A program made the translations under genes and the position numbers. Below, one piece after another: positions 17,323 through 26,233 of a stretch of 64,000 bases of DNA (the stretch's first letter is position 1; each line of letters opens with the position of its first letter). The notes beneath the pieces were generated by a model, which did no database searches, had not been told where the DNA came from, and saw only the letters and a list, made by a program, of their open reading frames with translations. The stretch comes from Pelagomonas calceolata (Eukaryota; Sar; Pelagophyceae; Pelagomonadales; Pelagomonadaceae): assembly GCA_918797485.1 (NCBI GenBank), contig CAKKNE010000001.1:992001-1056000 (forward strand), in the 5' to 3' direction.

Positions 17323-17723
17323 CTGTTACCACCATCCCATATAGAAGGGCAGTCCCGGTCCTCCTTGAGGGTGAACTTCGCCTGCCCCAGGCCCTCCTTC
17401 CGCTTGTTGCGCTGGCGCGTGGTCTCGTCGGCCGACCGCTTCTTCGACTTCACAAATTTGACGGGCGCGGGCTTCGTGGGGTCTTCCACGACGGCGGGCT
17501 TGGCCGCCGCGGCGCGCTGCCGCTCGGCCTCCTCACGACGTGCGGCGGCGGCGCGCTCGGCGTCCTCCGCCTCGGCTTTCGCTCGCGCGGCGGCCTCGCG
17601 TTTTGCTACCGACGATTCCAACGAGTGGTCTGACGTCGCTATGCCATCTATTCTGGCTTTCTTGGTCGGCTGCGGCGCGTCGCAGAGCGGTATTTCGCTT
17701 AGGTCTGAATCGGAGTCGCTCAT
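17319..17723 (-). CDS. Charged conserved-looking protein, unrecognised
   Basis: 134 residues from ATG 17723 (MSDSDSDLSEIPLCD). The middle is a long Ala/Glu/Arg helix (KREAAARAKAEAEDAERAAA). The C-terminus is compact and tryptophan-containing: NKRKEGLGQAKFTLKEDRDC then PSIWDGG, which looks like a conserved motif rather than low complexity. An in-frame extension to 17771 begins with ATG too, but the Ser/Asp-rich start is more natural. No function assigned. Confidence 0.55.
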   Translation of the reverse strand: MSDSDSDLSEIPLCDAPQPTKKARIDGIATSDHSLESSVAKREAAARAKAEAEDAERAAAARREEAERQRAAAAKPAVVEDPTKPAPVKFVKSKKRSADETTRQRNKRKEGLGQAKFTLKEDRDCPSIWDGGNS

Positions 17724-17841
17724 GGCTCCCACGTCTGCTCTTAGCGTCAGCACGGCTTGCCAGCGGCCCAAGGAGGATCAATGATTAAACGTACGAACGC
17801 CAGCGCCGCGTGCAGCCTACTAAAGGACTGCTGCCATATTC

Positions 17842-17864
17842 CTAGTATGTCAATACACGCTAGC
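17842..17864 (+). promoter_or_regulatory. CTAG/GCTAGC promoter-type motif, diverged copy
   Basis: CTAGTATGTCAATACAC followed by GCTAGC; correct 23-bp length but altered middle. It is 119 bp from the 17723 start and 278 bp before the methyltransferase start, in a 418-bp divergent spacer with no other signal. Confidence 0.5.
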
Positions 17865-18141
17865 TGCCTTTTACGAGGCAAATTGCGCGTAGGTCGAATA
17901 CGTACGCGTTAAGCGCGTCGCGGGACTTCTACGGTCACCACCAATCGCGCTGTGGCCACTGCGCCCCACGCTTAACTCCGTACGGCGACTGCACACATTG
18001 CTCTCCGTGCTCTGCTCTCAGGCGCAGCTCGCTCGTCACACCGCTGCACACTGACATCCATTGTGCACACTAACATGGACGTCTCTGCACAAGCGTTCCG
18101 AGACAGATGGTCATTAAGCGACTGTTGACTTGACGGGACTA

Positions 18142-18786
18142 ATGGCCGCGACGGTGCCCCATCGATCATCCAGATTCACCATCGGTCCCTTGGAGCTGGA
18201 AACGACCGCCGGCGAATTGCAGGACGACAGTGAGGACACCTCCGGTCGCGCGGCCTGGACCGCCGGCTGCAAGCTGGCCGAGTTACTGCTGCTGGAGGAC
18301 AAGTCGTCCGTGCGTGAGTGGGTCGCACCGGGCGCGCGCGTGCTTGAGTTAGGATGCGGCTGTGGGGTAGCAGGTTGCGCCGTCGCGGCGCGCGACCCGG
18401 CCGCGCACGTCCTCTTCACCGACAGCAATACGGCGTGCCTAGACACGGCGGCGCGTAACGCCTCCCGCTTCGGAACGCGGTGTTCGACGTCGGTGCTCCG
18501 CTGGGGCGACGTCGACGCGGCCTCGAAGATTGCCACGACGTTCCGACCAATGCTCGTCATCGGTACGGACGTCGGCTACGACCCGTCGTCGCACGGGGCC
18601 CTCGTCAGAACGCTCGCCGCCCTGCGCGCCGAGGTGGTGCTCGTCGAGCAGGTGCGGTACCGCGACGTGTTTGGGTGGTTCCTCGACGAGCTCGAACGGG
18701 CGGGCTTCGCGCTGGCCGGGCGCGTCGACGACGTCGGGGAGAGGGTGTGCTGTATGCGTTTTTGTATCAACACGAATGATTCTTAA
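18142..18786 (+). CDS. METTL21-type protein lysine methyltransferase
   Basis: 214 residues from ATG 18142. Signature blocks: TAGCKLAELLLLE (family W/T-x-G-x-x-L start), the SAM-binding VLELGCGCGVAGCAVAA, VLFTDSN (motif II acidic residue), and LVIGTDVGYDPSSH in place of the D-x-x-Y motif post IV. This is the METTL21/23 class of cytosolic or nuclear lysine methyltransferases; the substrate protein cannot be told. A second member of the class is fused to an FKBP at 60371-61723. Confidence 0.82.
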   Translation: MAATVPHRSSRFTIGPLELETTAGELQDDSEDTSGRAAWTAGCKLAELLLLEDKSSVREWVAPGARVLELGCGCGVAGCAVAARDPAAHVLFTDSNTACLDTAARNASRFGTRCSTSVLRWGDVDAASKIATTFRPMLVIGTDVGYDPSSHGALVRTLAALRAEVVLVEQVRYRDVFGWFLDELERAGFALAGRVDDVGERVCCMRFCINTNDS

Positions 18787-18806
18787 ACGACGCCTAGGGC
18801 TCGCTC

Positions 18807-18853
18807 AGAGGGGGGAATGTAGTCAAAGGGTAGGGGAGAGAGGGGGAATGTAG
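18807..18853. repeat. Short direct repeat GAGAGGGGGAATGTAG
   Basis: Two near-identical copies of an AGAGGGGGGAATGTAG unit ~30 bp apart in the spacer between the methyltransferase stop and the haloperoxidase remnant. No role evident. Confidence 0.5.
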
Positions 18854-18875
18854 CTTGTGGAGATCTCGAGAGAAT

Positions 18876-19166
18876 CTACCACTCGCCGCCGATGAGGTCG
18901 GAGGCGTATTCGAAGCCCGCGGTGCCGATGCCCGCACAGAGCGCTTCCCCGGCGGCGACGGCGCCCGTGAAGTGCATGCCTCCATCCAAACGCGACGCGC
19001 CGCAGGCCGCCGCGAGCGCGTCGACCGTGGCGTACGTGAGCGTGACATCTTGAGCCGGCGTCGTGCCGGGCTCGACCTTCGACGAGCCCGCGGGCGCGAC
19101 GTACTGGAGCGGCGGCAGCGTGACGCCCGTGGCCGCGAGGAAGGCGGTCGCATAGTCCTTGATGCC
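18876..19166 (-). pseudogene. Vanadium haloperoxidase C-terminal remnant
   Basis: A 96-codon open stretch ending in TAG at 18876, bounded upstream by an in-frame stop and lacking a start at its 5' end. It reads GIKDYATAFLAATGVTLPPL, later LTYATVDALAAACGASRL and DGGMHFTGAVAAGEAL. R-x-x-GG-x-HF followed by a small-residue helix is the end of the vanadate-binding site in vanadium-dependent haloperoxidases and related PAP2 enzymes. The ~300-500 residues that should precede it are absent, so this is a truncated copy. The signal-peptide frame at 19224-19427 on the same strand may be its other end. Confidence 0.6.
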
Positions 19167-19223
19167 TTAGGATGGTTAGCTTCATCTTTTGATAGTGTTG
19201 TTGATTGTGGTGTTGATAGTGGT

Positions 19224-19427
19224 CTAGCGGTTTGTTTTTGGGCTTACTTCAAGAGCAGTTTCAGTCGTTGTATCGGTTGGTCCTCTCTGACGACTTGACA
19301 CGTCTAGCGCGTCGATTCGTAGCGAATTAAGGCGTCGAGAGCATCGGGCCTGCAGAGGCCATAAAGCCGAGGCGAAAATCACGAAGGCCAAGATAGTGCT
19401 CTCAGCACGCATAGTAATCATCCGCAT
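19224..19427 (-). pseudogene. Orphan signal-peptide reading frame, possible 5' end of the haloperoxidase remnant
   Basis: 67 residues from ATG 19427. MRAESTILAFVIFASALWPL is a good secretory signal, followed by a polar tail without recognisable domain. It stops 58 bp upstream of the haloperoxidase fragment on the same strand, as would result from an internal deletion of a secreted enzyme gene. The remaining spacer 19167-19521 holds nothing else. Confidence 0.3.
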
Positions 19428-19521
19428 GCCCACCAACGAGGTGGGAGCGAAGCCGGGCCGTATATTTTGCGTTTGGGTTGCGTCCGTCGGTGCATGATTA
19501 TCCACAAAGTACATGATTAAT

Positions 19522-20415
19522 CTACAACGCCTCCCCCTTGGCCAGGATCTGCGAATACTGCGCAGAGCGAGCAAACCTGTCCAACTCCGCGACGCGCCGG
19601 ATGGGCAGCGGGTGCGTCGCGTCCGCGAGCATGCGGCCCTGCATCGTGCGCACGAAGCGACTGGACTTCTCCAAGGCCTCGTCGTACTCGCGGGCCTGCT
19701 GCAGGTAAGCCTCAACGTCGACGGGCCTTGTCGAACCGCTCGCGAGCTTGATGAGCGCCTCGCTGACCACCGCGGCGTCCTGCGTCACGAGCAGGGCGGC
19801 GCGGTCGCACGAAAACTCCGCCGCGCGGCGCCACTCCTGCTGGAGGCGCTCGGCCGCCGCGCCGACGCCCGGCAGCGGCGGCAGCAAGGTCGAGCCGATG
19901 CTCCCGAGGGAGAACCACAGCGAGTGCTCGCACACGAGGTGGCCGAGCTCGTGGCCCAACACGGCCTGAGTCTCGGCTGCCGAGAACCCATCCACGAGCG
20001 CCGACGTCACCACGACAAAGGGCGCGCCACCGCGCAGGGCCAGCGTGTACGCGTTCGGGCGAGGATCGCTCTTGACAAATAATTCGGGCTCCGGCTTGAG
20101 CCCGCCGAGGCACGCGATGGCCTCCTGGAAGCTCGCGTGGAGCTCGGGATACTGTTTTTCGCTGACCTTGACGCCCGTCGCGAGGTTGTCCAGGCGCGTC
20201 ATCTGTTCGAGGGGCGGAGCAAGACCCGTCCGCACCGCAGTCTCGAGAAACCGCAGCGGCGAGCGCTGCACGGACGCCGTCAGGTCTTTGTCTAAGGGGT
20301 GACGGAAGGCCTCAGCCTTGAGGTGCGGGAGCTTGACGCGCGTCGATGGCGTCTGAGTGGTCGCAGAGAGCGCGCTGGCTGCTGCCAGGCACGCGGCGGA
20401 GAGTATCAGCTGCAT
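19522..20415 (-). CDS. M48-family zinc metallopeptidase, organelle-targeted
   Basis: 297 residues from ATG 20415, with a signal-like leader (MQLILSAACLAAASALSA). The zinc site HELGH is at residues 155-159 and the third ligand is the Glu of RAAEFSCDRAALL near 200, exactly the M48 arrangement (HtpX/Oma1/Ste24 group). Unlike HtpX it has no clear flanking membrane helices, apart from a Gly/Leu-rich stretch at 167-187. A plastid or endomembrane quality-control protease is plausible. The 37 bases after it carry no gene. Confidence 0.85.
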   Translation of the reverse strand: MQLILSAACLAAASALSATTQTPSTRVKLPHLKAEAFRHPLDKDLTASVQRSPLRFLETAVRTGLAPPLEQMTRLDNLATGVKVSEKQYPELHASFQEAIACLGGLKPEPELFVKSDPRPNAYTLALRGGAPFVVVTSALVDGFSAAETQAVLGHELGHLVCEHSLWFSLGSIGSTLLPPLPGVGAAAERLQQEWRRAAEFSCDRAALLVTQDAAVVSEALIKLASGSTRPVDVEAYLQQAREYDEALEKSSRFVRTMQGRMLADATHPLPIRRVAELDRFARSAQYSQILAKGEAL

Positions 20416-20477
20416 TATTCGAGCGATAACTGATCGATAACCCCGCCGCGTTTTCCCGTGCCAGCTCTGCAGCGCAA

Positions 20478-20500
20478 GCTAGCGTGAGTATAGCTACTAG
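20478..20500 (-). promoter_or_regulatory. CTAG/GCTAGC promoter-type motif, diverged copy
   Basis: GCTAGCGTGAGTATAG ending CTAG; ends and 23-bp length are kept, the middle is altered. It is 63 bp upstream of the M48 peptidase start; the neighbour on the other side is the 3' end of the WD40 gene. Confidence 0.4.
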
Positions 20501-20546
20501 AAAAAAAAACCAGGAGCTAAGATTCGGAATATACAACAAAAATATC

Positions 20547-23500
20547 TTACGTCTCCTCCTCCAGGAATAACCTACCGCTATCCGTACGGACGAACTTGTG
20601 CCGCGGCTTCGCGTCGCGCGGCGGCGAGTCGAACGAGGCCCTCCGTTCAAACTCCGTGTCCAGCACGTACAACCTTCCACTTTCGTCGCCGACGGCGATG
20701 CGCTTCCCCGCGACGGCGCCCTGGCCGCCGACGCCGTCCGGCGAACCGAAGCGCGCCGCGCCGGGAAACAACGCGTCCACACCCAGCGTCTCGAGACTAT
20801 CGCCCTGCCTCCGCCACGCATGGACCAGCTTCGCCTCGCAGGCCGTGACCAACCGATCTCCTACACTTCCAACCCAGGCCATGGCGCACTCCAACGATGT
20901 GGACATGGAGATGACCTCACATTTCCCAGGTTCGAGAACACACACCCTACCAAGAGATGTACAAGCGGCTAATCCATGGGCATAAAAACAGATGGACACG
21001 ACCCAGCCCTCTATTTTGGTAAAGCGGTACTGCTCGAACTCGCGCCGTTCAGAGGTATCTTCTCTTTCCTTTTCCGTCCACACATTTATTCGGCCGTCGT
21101 TGTCCCCTGTCGCGATCGTGGCCTCGTCGCCCGTGATGCGGCAGGCCATGGCCAGAACACTGTCGGTCTTCTTCGCTTCCGAATGCGTTATTGTTATCGT
21201 ATTACCTCGATCCCACACATTTACTGAAGCAGCATCTCCCGCAAACGCGACCGCGCCACCCCCGACAAAGGCGCAGCAGTTGACCCAGTCGTCAAATACT
21301 AGTGGTGGTGCGGCTTCCGCTCCTCCCGCGATCTCCCTTAGGTGCACCCGCTTGTACATGGCCACCGCGACCCGAGCCCCGCCCTCGGCCACGGCGAGGG
21401 CCGTAATCGCGCGATGCTCCGCTTCTAAAGGTTCGGTACGCCACACTTCTCCTTTGCCGTCGGGGTCGAACAACCTTAGTACCCCAGCACCATCCGCGAC
21501 GATCAGCCCCGCGGGCTCTTCCACAAAAACGCAAGCAGCAATACCCTTGTCACTGCCTGGGGCTTTATCTTGACCGAAGGCCCGCGCGTAGTCCCAGATG
21601 CGGCAAGACCCGTCTTCTGATGTTGTTAAGCAAGAAGATCCACCGGGTAAGTGCGCGACGTGCGCCACCGCTGCACTATGTCCTCTTAAAACGGCCTGGT
21701 CCGGGCTCAATCTACCGCCGCTCAACCTGCCTCCACTTAATCTAAATAAGCGTGCTGATCGGTCCTCGCCCCCCGACACGAGGTGGATGCCCGCCCCCGG
21801 GCTCTTCGTCAGGCGCACGCTCTTACAAATGTCCTCGTGCGCCTCGATGTACGCGAGCCGCGCGCCCGACTTCTCGTCGAATAATACCACTGAACCATCA
21901 TCACAAGCGGTAGCCACGAAGCCGCAGGCCCAGTGCACGTCGTTCACTTTTTCGGGATGCTGGCCTTCAAAGGTCGGAGGCGTATACTTTCCTGTTAATG
22001 ATTTGGCCTGGATGTGCGTGTTCACGGCGCAGACCACGAACTGGTTGTCTCCATTATGATTTGTTGGACTGAAACAGCACGCTGCGGCGTCGCCGTCAAG
22101 TTTCAACGTTTTTTGTAGTGTAGCTTTATTTGAATAGATCTCACATCTGCCAGAACACGCGACGGCGACGTACAACCCATCTGAAGACCATCTTGCATCC
22201 GAAGCCGATCCGGCTCCTTGGGCGGCGGCGAGCTTCGTGGCGGCGTGGGCGTCCCAGACGAAAAGGTCGAACGCGGCTTTTTCGTGGCGCGAGACTCGAG
22301 CTAGAGATACTAGCGTCGCCTCGTCCGTCGGCGAGAATGAGACAGAAACGATGTCGTCTTGATGTCCAGTCAACAGAGCTTTTTCGTACTGGTCCTGGGC
22401 GTCGATGATATGTATCAACTTGTCACTACCGCCTAGCGCTAATGATTTGCCTGACTTGCTCGAGGCCGCGGCCCAGTAATGCGTCGCCGGCGACGACATG
22501 ATGCCCAAACAAGCGGGTCGTTTCTGGTCCTTGTTGACCCAGCGGAAGGGAGCCCGCAATTCCTTCGTGTCTATAGTAGAATCGTCTCTAGAATTAGCTA
22601 ACTGTTGCGCAAACAGCCCGGGCACATAACGACCGACAGCGAGGACGTGGGCGTTCGCCCGGACGCACTCCGCGAAGTCCTCGTAGCCCGCGTCCGCGAA
22701 GTCGTGGACTAAGTCGCCCACCAGACCGGCCGCGCACTTCCTCTCGCCGAACGCCGGATCTTTTAACCGCTCCGCATCATTACTACCAATCAAGTGCCGC
22801 GGCAGGCGCGTCAGGATCTGGCACTCCAGTGCCTTATCCGCCTCTCGGTCGTGGTCCGAGAACTTGTATAAGGTACTGAAGTGGGCCGCTAACATCCCAT
22901 GCGCCTTCTGGACGTCCTCCGGCGTCTTCAGCCACTTCCGTTGCACGGCGTCTCGCGCTTGCTGGTGCACGAAGGCGACACGGCCGTCCGGGCCGCACCT
23001 TACTAGAGGCCCGAGCCAGCCTTCTAGTGTACTATGTCTCGCGAGCTCTCTCAATTGAGACGCCCACACCCCACCACCAGACACATAGATCGCCGTCAGG
23101 ATCTTCTTCGCCGCGTCGGCCGGTAATCCTACTAACAGATCATCAAAGACCGCTTGGATCGTATCTGGTGCTGAACTTACAGGATCCGTGCCTCGCGTAC
23201 TCTTGGCGGGGCTCCTCGTTCTATTTGCTGCTATCACACCCGAAGCCGCACGTCTGAGCTTGCCGCCGCCCCTCCTTTTATTTTCCCTGGATGCGGGCGG
23301 CGTCAGATTCAATGATTTGCCACCGAGCAGCGGGTGTAACGCGCTTCCGTCGGGCGACCCCCGCGCTAGTTTTGGAGCGAGCAGTTTGATGTAGAGCGGC
23401 GAGGCGGCGTCCTTCTTCGTCTTGAGGGCCTCCTGCTCTTGGGAAGTAGGTGCTCTACCCGCGAGTTGCGTCAACAAGGAGATCTGGTCATCAGAAGATA

Positions 23501-24152
23501 AAGGAGGCACGACCAAGGGTTCCGTGATCTCGAAGCGCTTTTTGAGAGCAGCTAAGACAGTTTTCACGTTCGGGTCCTTCGAATTGGCCCCACCGCGAAT
23601 CGTCGTCACCACAATACCACTGCGTCTGGGAAGCCATCCCAAGGAAAGAGCGGCGGCGCCCTCCAATTCGTTGACCGCATCCACAACGATGAGGACCTTC
23701 TTCTTCTCCTCCTGTAGTACTTGCAGTCTTTTCTCGAGCAACCCAGACAGGCCAAGTACATCATCAGCCAACTCCTCGACGGAGTTCTCCGAGGTACACA
23801 AGTCGGATAGACTCTCACGGGACTTCCGTGCGGGCACCAACGAAGCGCACAACTCGCTCAACACTCTCACCAGGTTCGTCGAGCCGCCCGCGCTGCCGAC
23901 GAAAACCGCCCTTACTATATCGTACTCCTCCCGCAACCGTGTCACACAATTCGCCATGAACGTCGACTTGCCACTGCCGGACGGTGCCACGACGGCGACG
24001 GGCCGGTCCGCTCCATTCAATTTTGCCTTGAGCGCCTCGTAGAGGTCGTCTCTTGGTAATAAAACGCCGCCGGCTCTTTCCAGGATGGCGGCCTCGCCGT
24101 CGATGATGGCCGGGGCCGCCTGGCCCTGTTCTGTGGACGCGCCGCTGCCCAT
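20547..24152 (-). CDS. STAND-type P-loop NTPase with C-terminal WD40 repeats
   Basis: 1201 residues from ATG 24152; the frame is open 8 codons further but without an ATG. MGSGAST is a good N-myristoylation start. The P-loop is APSGSGKST (residues 56-64) and Walker B is KVLIVVDAVNELEG (152-165); the DAxNEL form recalls NACHT proteins of the TEP1/NPHP3 group. A helical middle (roughly 200-560) precedes about 10-12 WD40 blades (e.g. LLTGHQDDIVSVSFSP; AVLRGHSAAVAHVAHLPGG; YIEAHEDICKSVRLT). Such NTPase-WD40 proteins are oligomerising sensors or scaffolds. No effector domain (TIR, caspase, HET) is present at the N-terminus. Confidence 0.82.
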   Translation of the reverse strand: MGSGASTEQGQAAPAIIDGEAAILERAGGVLLPRDDLYEALKAKLNGADRPVAVVAPSGSGKSTFMANCVTRLREEYDIVRAVFVGSAGGSTNLVRVLSELCASLVPARKSRESLSDLCTSENSVEELADDVLGLSGLLEKRLQVLQEEKKKVLIVVDAVNELEGAAALSLGWLPRRSGIVVTTIRGGANSKDPNVKTVLAALKKRFEITEPLVVPPLSSDDQISLLTQLAGRAPTSQEQEALKTKKDAASPLYIKLLAPKLARGSPDGSALHPLLGGKSLNLTPPASRENKRRGGGKLRRAASGVIAANRTRSPAKSTRGTDPVSSAPDTIQAVFDDLLVGLPADAAKKILTAIYVSGGGVWASQLRELARHSTLEGWLGPLVRCGPDGRVAFVHQQARDAVQRKWLKTPEDVQKAHGMLAAHFSTLYKFSDHDREADKALECQILTRLPRHLIGSNDAERLKDPAFGERKCAAGLVGDLVHDFADAGYEDFAECVRANAHVLAVGRYVPGLFAQQLANSRDDSTIDTKELRAPFRWVNKDQKRPACLGIMSSPATHYWAAASSKSGKSLALGGSDKLIHIIDAQDQYEKALLTGHQDDIVSVSFSPTDEATLVSLARVSRHEKAAFDLFVWDAHAATKLAAAQGAGSASDARWSSDGLYVAVACSGRCEIYSNKATLQKTLKLDGDAAACCFSPTNHNGDNQFVVCAVNTHIQAKSLTGKYTPPTFEGQHPEKVNDVHWACGFVATACDDGSVVLFDEKSGARLAYIEAHEDICKSVRLTKSPGAGIHLVSGGEDRSARLFRLSGGRLSGGRLSPDQAVLRGHSAAVAHVAHLPGGSSCLTTSEDGSCRIWDYARAFGQDKAPGSDKGIAACVFVEEPAGLIVADGAGVLRLFDPDGKGEVWRTEPLEAEHRAITALAVAEGGARVAVAMYKRVHLREIAGGAEAAPPLVFDDWVNCCAFVGGGAVAFAGDAASVNVWDRGNTITITHSEAKKTDSVLAMACRITGDEATIATGDNDGRINVWTEKEREDTSERREFEQYRFTKIEGWVVSICFYAHGLAACTSLGRVCVLEPGKCEVISMSTSLECAMAWVGSVGDRLVTACEAKLVHAWRRQGDSLETLGVDALFPGAARFGSPDGVGGQGAVAGKRIAVGDESGRLYVLDTEFERRASFDSPPRDAKPRHKFVRTDSGRLFLEEET

Positions 24153-24710
24153 GGCGTTTGGATGGGCTCTGCTCAACCCTGGGAGAGGCTGCCCTGTACT
24201 CTCTTGGTGCTGCCCTGGGCACAGTCTACGTGGGGGAGGCCGTGGGGTGCGGGGTCAGCAGTCAATCCGGGCAACCGCGGCCGCCTCTGCGACCGGCGAC
24301 CGGCGAGACCAGCGCTGCTAAGAAACCAGCGCGACCGGCAACCAAGGCATGCGCACTAGCGTGAGAGATAGGAGGAGCCCTCGGTTTGACGGGTCGGCGA
24401 GGGGGTGGCGTGGGCGTGCGATTGATCTTCAGGGTGCTTTGGAATTAATTTTTTACCTGCCAAAATGCCCCTGCTCCTAAACAGAGGAGGGGGTGCGCCT
24501 ACCAAGGGCTAAAAGTCGAGCCCAAATCGGAAGCGAAGATCCGGCCATCCCGACGGACTCGCCCAACAGTCCGCTGCGTTTTAGCTCGCGAAGTCCAGCC
24601 GCCGCGCCGCCGCCGTGCGACAGCAGCCGAAAGGAGAGCGCCGGAGAAGCTCTTAGCACCAATCTCCAATACGCCGCCGCCGCGACCCTGCGAACGCCTC
24701 CAGCAACACT
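24153..24710. other. Divergent spacer without the common motif
   Basis: A 558-bp divergent spacer between the WD40 and HMG-box genes. No open frame with coding character. A lone CACTAGCGTGAG near 24355 is half of the promoter-type motif. Short C-G-A-C-C-G-G-C tracts occur at 24280-24345. Confidence 0.4.
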
Positions 24711-26207
24711 ATGGACTCGCCCTACGCCTACGCCGCGCCCGTCCAGGCGTCGCTAGGCGCACCACTCTTAGCTCCACCGTTAGTACCCGCGGCGGTCGCC
24801 ACCATGCCAGCGCCACAGAAAAAAACAGTAGCCAGACCGGGCACCGGACCGAAAAAACCCAAAAGACCGAAGACGGCCTACCACTTCTTCTTCGACGCGG
24901 AGCGCAAGGCGGCGCTCGATGCCGCGCCGGACCGAGAAAAGGTCGACAACAACATGCTGTCGAGGCAGTTAGGCACGATCGCGGCGTCCCGTCGTGTGGA
25001 GGTGCCTTCACTTCTTCAATACGACTCGTCTCCAGGAATGATGGAAGTGGGTGGTTTTTTGAGAGATTTTGAGCCGGTTCGGACCGCGTCGAGACCGCGA
25101 TTCGCGCAGGCCAGCGCTGGAAGGCCATGGACGCCAACGCGCGTAGAAGGTGGGACGAGCTCGCCAAGGGCGCGAAGGAAGATTATGATGAGGCCGTCCG
25201 GTTGTTCGAGGCGCAAGGGGGACGGATGCACGACGTCACGCCCACGAAACCGTCCGATCTCCGCGTTTTGAGGTGCTGCGGTGCCTTCACTTCACTGATA
25301 CGACTCGTATCTAACACACGATCCCGTGGGTGGTTTTGTTTCCGATTTTGATGCTCCGCGCAGGTTATCGGCCTACATGCTCTACTTCCGGGCCAAGCAC
25401 CAAGCGCAAAAACCCGACGAGAAGGTCACGGACTTTGCCAAGGTCACCGGTGCGGAATGGAAGGCCCTGTCGGATCAGGACAAACAACCTTTTCATGAAA
25501 GCGCAAAGAAGCAGCGGGATCTCTACGATAACCAAGTTGCTTTTTGTGCCAAGTCTTGTGACCAGTTGATCGGGGAGAAGTTCCTGGATGGGCGGCCGAG
25601 CGTGATGGCCTTCGCTAGAGTAGCTTTATTTGATGCTGGAACTGCTCAAGAAAACGCGGACGAGGCGCGAGCCGCCTACCACGTCGTCTATGACGACCAA
25701 TCGCGGGGCCAAGAGACTTTGAGCTTGGGAGAACTGAAAGCAAGGGTGTGTGGTGATGAAAGGGCGGCCAAGCGAGCGGCAGCTAGGGTCGACGCCGCGC
25801 AGAAGAAGCGGAAGGCCATGCCACCGCCGCCCATGTATCAGGTACCAGTAGACAAGAAGCCCAAGATTACAAAAAAGCCGCCGCCGCCGCCGGACGACGA
25901 GCCGGAGCCGTTTACGGACAACGAGATACTTAACGTGTTGCGGCTGACGCGGCGCGTGGCCGCCGGCGCCAATGTCGGCAATCTCAAGAAGCTGTGTGCG
26001 GCGGCGGGCCTGGCCAACGTCGGTAGCAAAGCTCAATTAGCTTCTAGATTGGAGCGGTTCCTGCGCGAGAAGAACTTCGAGGCGCACCCCTTCATCCCGT
26101 CGCACGCCGACAACTTGCTGCCCTTCGCGGAGTTCGACGCGAAGTACCAGGCCATGACCGTGCTCGAGATCTCGGCCGTCGAGAAGGTCGTCGCGGGGCT
26201 CCTCTGA
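24711..26207 (+). CDS. Two HMG boxes plus SAP domain, chromatin protein
   Basis: Exons 24711-24972, 25110-25272 and 25364-26207 give 422 residues. HMG box 1 begins RPKTAYHFFFDAERKAAL and, across intron 1, reads SRQLGQRWKAMDANARRRW, the normal core of the fold; that is why the intron is placed with a GC donor. HMG box 2 begins LSAYMLYFRAKHQ and continues EWKALSDQDKQPFHESA. Near residue 345-385, LKKLCAAAGLANVGSKAQLA is a SAP-like DNA-binding helix pair. Expected role: bending or bridging nuclear DNA. Both introns are family B introners. Confidence 0.82.
24973..25109 (+). mobile_element. Introner, family B (HMG intron 1, GC-AG)
   Basis: 137 nt, from GCACGATCGCGGCGTCCCG to CGCGATTCGCGCAG. Internal blocks GGTGCCTTCAC, ACGACTCGT and GTGGGTGGTTTTTTGAG are shared with the two other family B introns. 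The two ends are imperfect inverted copies (ATCGCGG in both). No clear target duplication remains. Confidence 0.75.
25273..25363 (+). mobile_element. Introner, family B (HMG intron 2)
   Basis: 91 nt, from GTGCTGCGGTGCCTTCAC to GATGCTCCGCGCAG, sharing the GATACGACTCGT and GTGGGTGGTTTTGTT blocks with its siblings. Flanking octamers GTTTTGAG and GTTATCGG match at 5 of 8 positions. The donor GT follows AG; the acceptor exon begins G TTA TCG, restoring RLSAYMLYF. Confidence 0.75.
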
Positions 26208-26233
26208 TAGGCGTAAGCACACTTGAACATTAC

